This document shows positions 6,641 to 7,369 of a stretch of DNA of 7,369 bases, piece after piece. The stretch covers positions 5,992-13,360 of the forward strand of contig QHTW01000227.1 in the NCBI GenBank assembly GCA_003220955.1. Reading direction: 5' to 3'. The stretch is from Gemmatimonadota bacterium. GTDB lineage: Bacteria; Gemmatimonadota; Gemmatimonadetes; Gemmatimonadales; GWC2-71-9. A program made the position numbers and the translations under genes. The notes below the pieces were generated by a model, which searched no databases, was not told where the DNA came from, and saw only the letters and a list, made by a program, of their open reading frames with translations. How positions within the stretch are numbered: the stretch's first letter is position 1; every line of letters begins with the position of its first letter.

Positions 6641-7140
6641 CCGCGGTAGTTCCCGAACCTGAGCTCGATGCCGAAGTCCTGCGACCGCAAGAATGCGATG
6701 ACTTCCTGCAGCTCGTCCTTCGACGGCGCCTGGACGCGGATTTCTTCGCCTTGAATCGACGCCTGGGCCTTCTTGAACTTCTTGTCCTTGATCGCCTTCA
6801 CGATCGCCTTCGCTTTTTCCTGCGGGATGCCCTGCGTGAGCTTGATCTCGCGCCGCACGGTATCGTTCGCGGCCGGCGTGATGGTGCCGAGCTCCATGTT
6901 TTTCACCGGCACGCCACGCTTGATCATTTTCGACTGCAGCACGTCGAACAGCGCTTTCATCTTGAAGTCGTCATCTGCAATGAGGACCAACAGGGCTTTC
7001 GAACGATCAAAGCTCAGCGAAGCCTTGGAGCCTTTGAAATCGTAGCGCTGGATGATCTCTTTCTGGGCCTGATTGACGGCGTTGTCGACCTCCTGGAGGT
7101 CGGCGCCGGTGGAAACGTCAAACGATGCGGTAGAGGCCAT
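6637..7140 (-). CDS. yajQ: YajQ family nucleotide-binding protein (DUF520/UPF0234)
   Basis: The product is 167 residues, close to E. coli YajQ (about 163), starting at ATG. It is a small cytoplasmic protein of two ferredoxin-like folds. YajQ homologues bind nucleotides and RNA, and Xanthomonas and Pseudomonas members are reported to bind cyclic di-GMP and act with a transcription factor. Family landmarks run the full length: SFDVSTGADLQEVDNAVNQA near the N-terminus, the following RYDFKGS, DDDFKMKALFDVLQSKM in the middle, then GIPQEKAKAIVKAIKDKKFK, ASIQGEEIRV and the closing IELRFGNYRG. Nothing is truncated. The start is preceded by a hairpin instead of a recognisable ribosome binding site, so translation may be controlled or weak. 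Its TGA overlaps the rimO ATG by 4 bp (ATGA), suggesting translational coupling. The family assignment is firm; the ligand in this organism is unknown. Confidence 0.93.
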   Translation of the reverse strand: MASTASFDVSTGADLQEVDNAVNQAQKEIIQRYDFKGSKASLSFDRSKALLVLIADDDFKMKALFDVLQSKMIKRGVPVKNMELGTITPAANDTVRREIKLTQGIPQEKAKAIVKAIKDKKFKKAQASIQGEEIRVQAPSKDELQEVIAFLRSQDFGIELRFGNYRG

Positions 7141-7141
7141 A

Positions 7142-7162
7142 GGGCGGGTAATCTACCCGCCC
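7142..7162. repeat. Perfect 9-bp inverted repeat (hairpin) between rpoD and yajQ
   Basis: The arms GGGCGGGTA (7142-7150) and TACCCGCCC (7154-7162) are exact reverse complements separated by 3 bases. They occupy most of the 27-bp gap between the rpoD stop and the yajQ ATG. On the transcribed strand only one base separates the stem from the ATG, so the stem covers the place where a ribosome binding site should be. There is no T-tract on either side, which argues against a standard intrinsic terminator. It could be an RNA stem limiting yajQ translation, a transcript-processing site or a protein-binding palindrome. The structure is seen directly; the role is inference. Confidence 0.75.
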
Positions 7163-7167
7163 CGACC

Positions 7168-7369
7168 CTAGGACAGGAAGCTTTCCAGCGCGCGCGCCCG
7201 GGATACGTGACGGAGCCGCGCCAGCGCCTTTTCCTTGAGTTGCCGCACCCGTTCGCGCGTGATGCCGAGCTGTGAGCCGATCTCCTCGAGCGTCATCGGC
7301 TCCTGGCCTTCGAGGCCGAAGTAGAGCCGCAGAATCCGCGCTTCCCGCTCCTTCAAAGTCGCCAGGACC
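7168..7369 (-). CDS. rpoD: RNA polymerase sigma-70 factor, C-terminal fragment (region 4)
   Basis: This is the 3' end of a sigma factor gene whose start lies beyond the right edge; about 66 residues are visible before a TAG stop. The fragment is sigma region 4, which binds the -35 promoter element and the RNA polymerase beta-flap. The helix-turn-helix is clear: TLEEIGSQLGITRERVRQ, followed by KALARLRH. The recognition-helix residues of TRERVRQ match those of E. coli RpoD (TRERIRQ), and VLATLKEREARIL matches the start of region 4 in RpoD. The end, LRHVSRARALESFLS, resembles the conserved terminus of primary (group 1) sigma factors (E. coli LRHPSRSEVLRSFLDD), so RpoD is the best call. A group 2 paralogue such as RpoS cannot be excluded without regions 1 to 3. 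It is followed after 27 bp by yajQ on the same strand. Confidence 0.88.
   Translation of the reverse strand, partial: VLATLKEREARILRLYFGLEGQEPMTLEEIGSQLGITRERVRQLKEKALARLRHVSRARALESFLS

Noticed and set aside
7142..7162. Intrinsic terminator for rpoD
   Set aside because: No T-tract follows the stem on the transcribed strand, and the next start codon is one base away.

Overview
The window is an uninterrupted minus-strand gene train from a GC-rich, diderm (Gram-negative-type) bacterium. Every gene I can support reads right to left. In transcription order they are: the 3' end of a primary-type sigma-70 factor (rpoD), yajQ, rimO, hemL, a SpoIID/LytB-domain lipoprotein, an unrecognised outer-membrane beta-barrel-like protein, a Gfo/Idh/MocA-family oxidoreductase, and the first three quarters of lnt, which runs off the left edge. 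Diderm character is shown by Lnt, by the barrel-like exported protein and by the lipobox on the SpoIID protein. A SpoIID-domain protein outside an endospore former, the gene set and the base composition recall Gemmatimonadota. That placement is an inference from memory, not something the sequence proves.

The genes are tightly packed. Four junctions are 4-bp ATGA or GTGA overlaps (yajQ/rimO, rimO/hemL, barrel/oxidoreductase, oxidoreductase/lnt). hemL and the SpoIID gene overlap by 32 bp, and the SpoIID and barrel genes by 17 bp. Only rpoD and yajQ are separated, by 27 bp filled mostly by a perfect hairpin. No stretch over 300 bases lacks a gene. This looks like one polycistronic unit mixing transcription (sigma), ribosome modification (RimO), tetrapyrrole synthesis (HemL) and cell-envelope work (SpoIID lipoprotein, barrel protein, Lnt). 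Lnt would acylate lipoproteins such as the SpoIID protein made from the same transcript.

The most unusual material is short and structural. The 5' end of the barrel gene, immediately after the spoIID stop codon, is a 93-bp inverted repeat. Its arms are each four degenerate GGCGGTTN octamers, and its loop encodes the hydrophobic core of the signal peptide. The 3' end of the same gene is a run of five G-tracts forming a textbook G-quadruplex motif just before the oxidoreductase start. lnt carries a 7-bp tandem repeat in a loop between membrane helices. The oxidoreductase has substitutions at two positions normally catalytic in its family. I found no defence system, mobile element with a transposase, CRISPR array or RNA gene. 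The main chromosomal genes look ordinary and intact.
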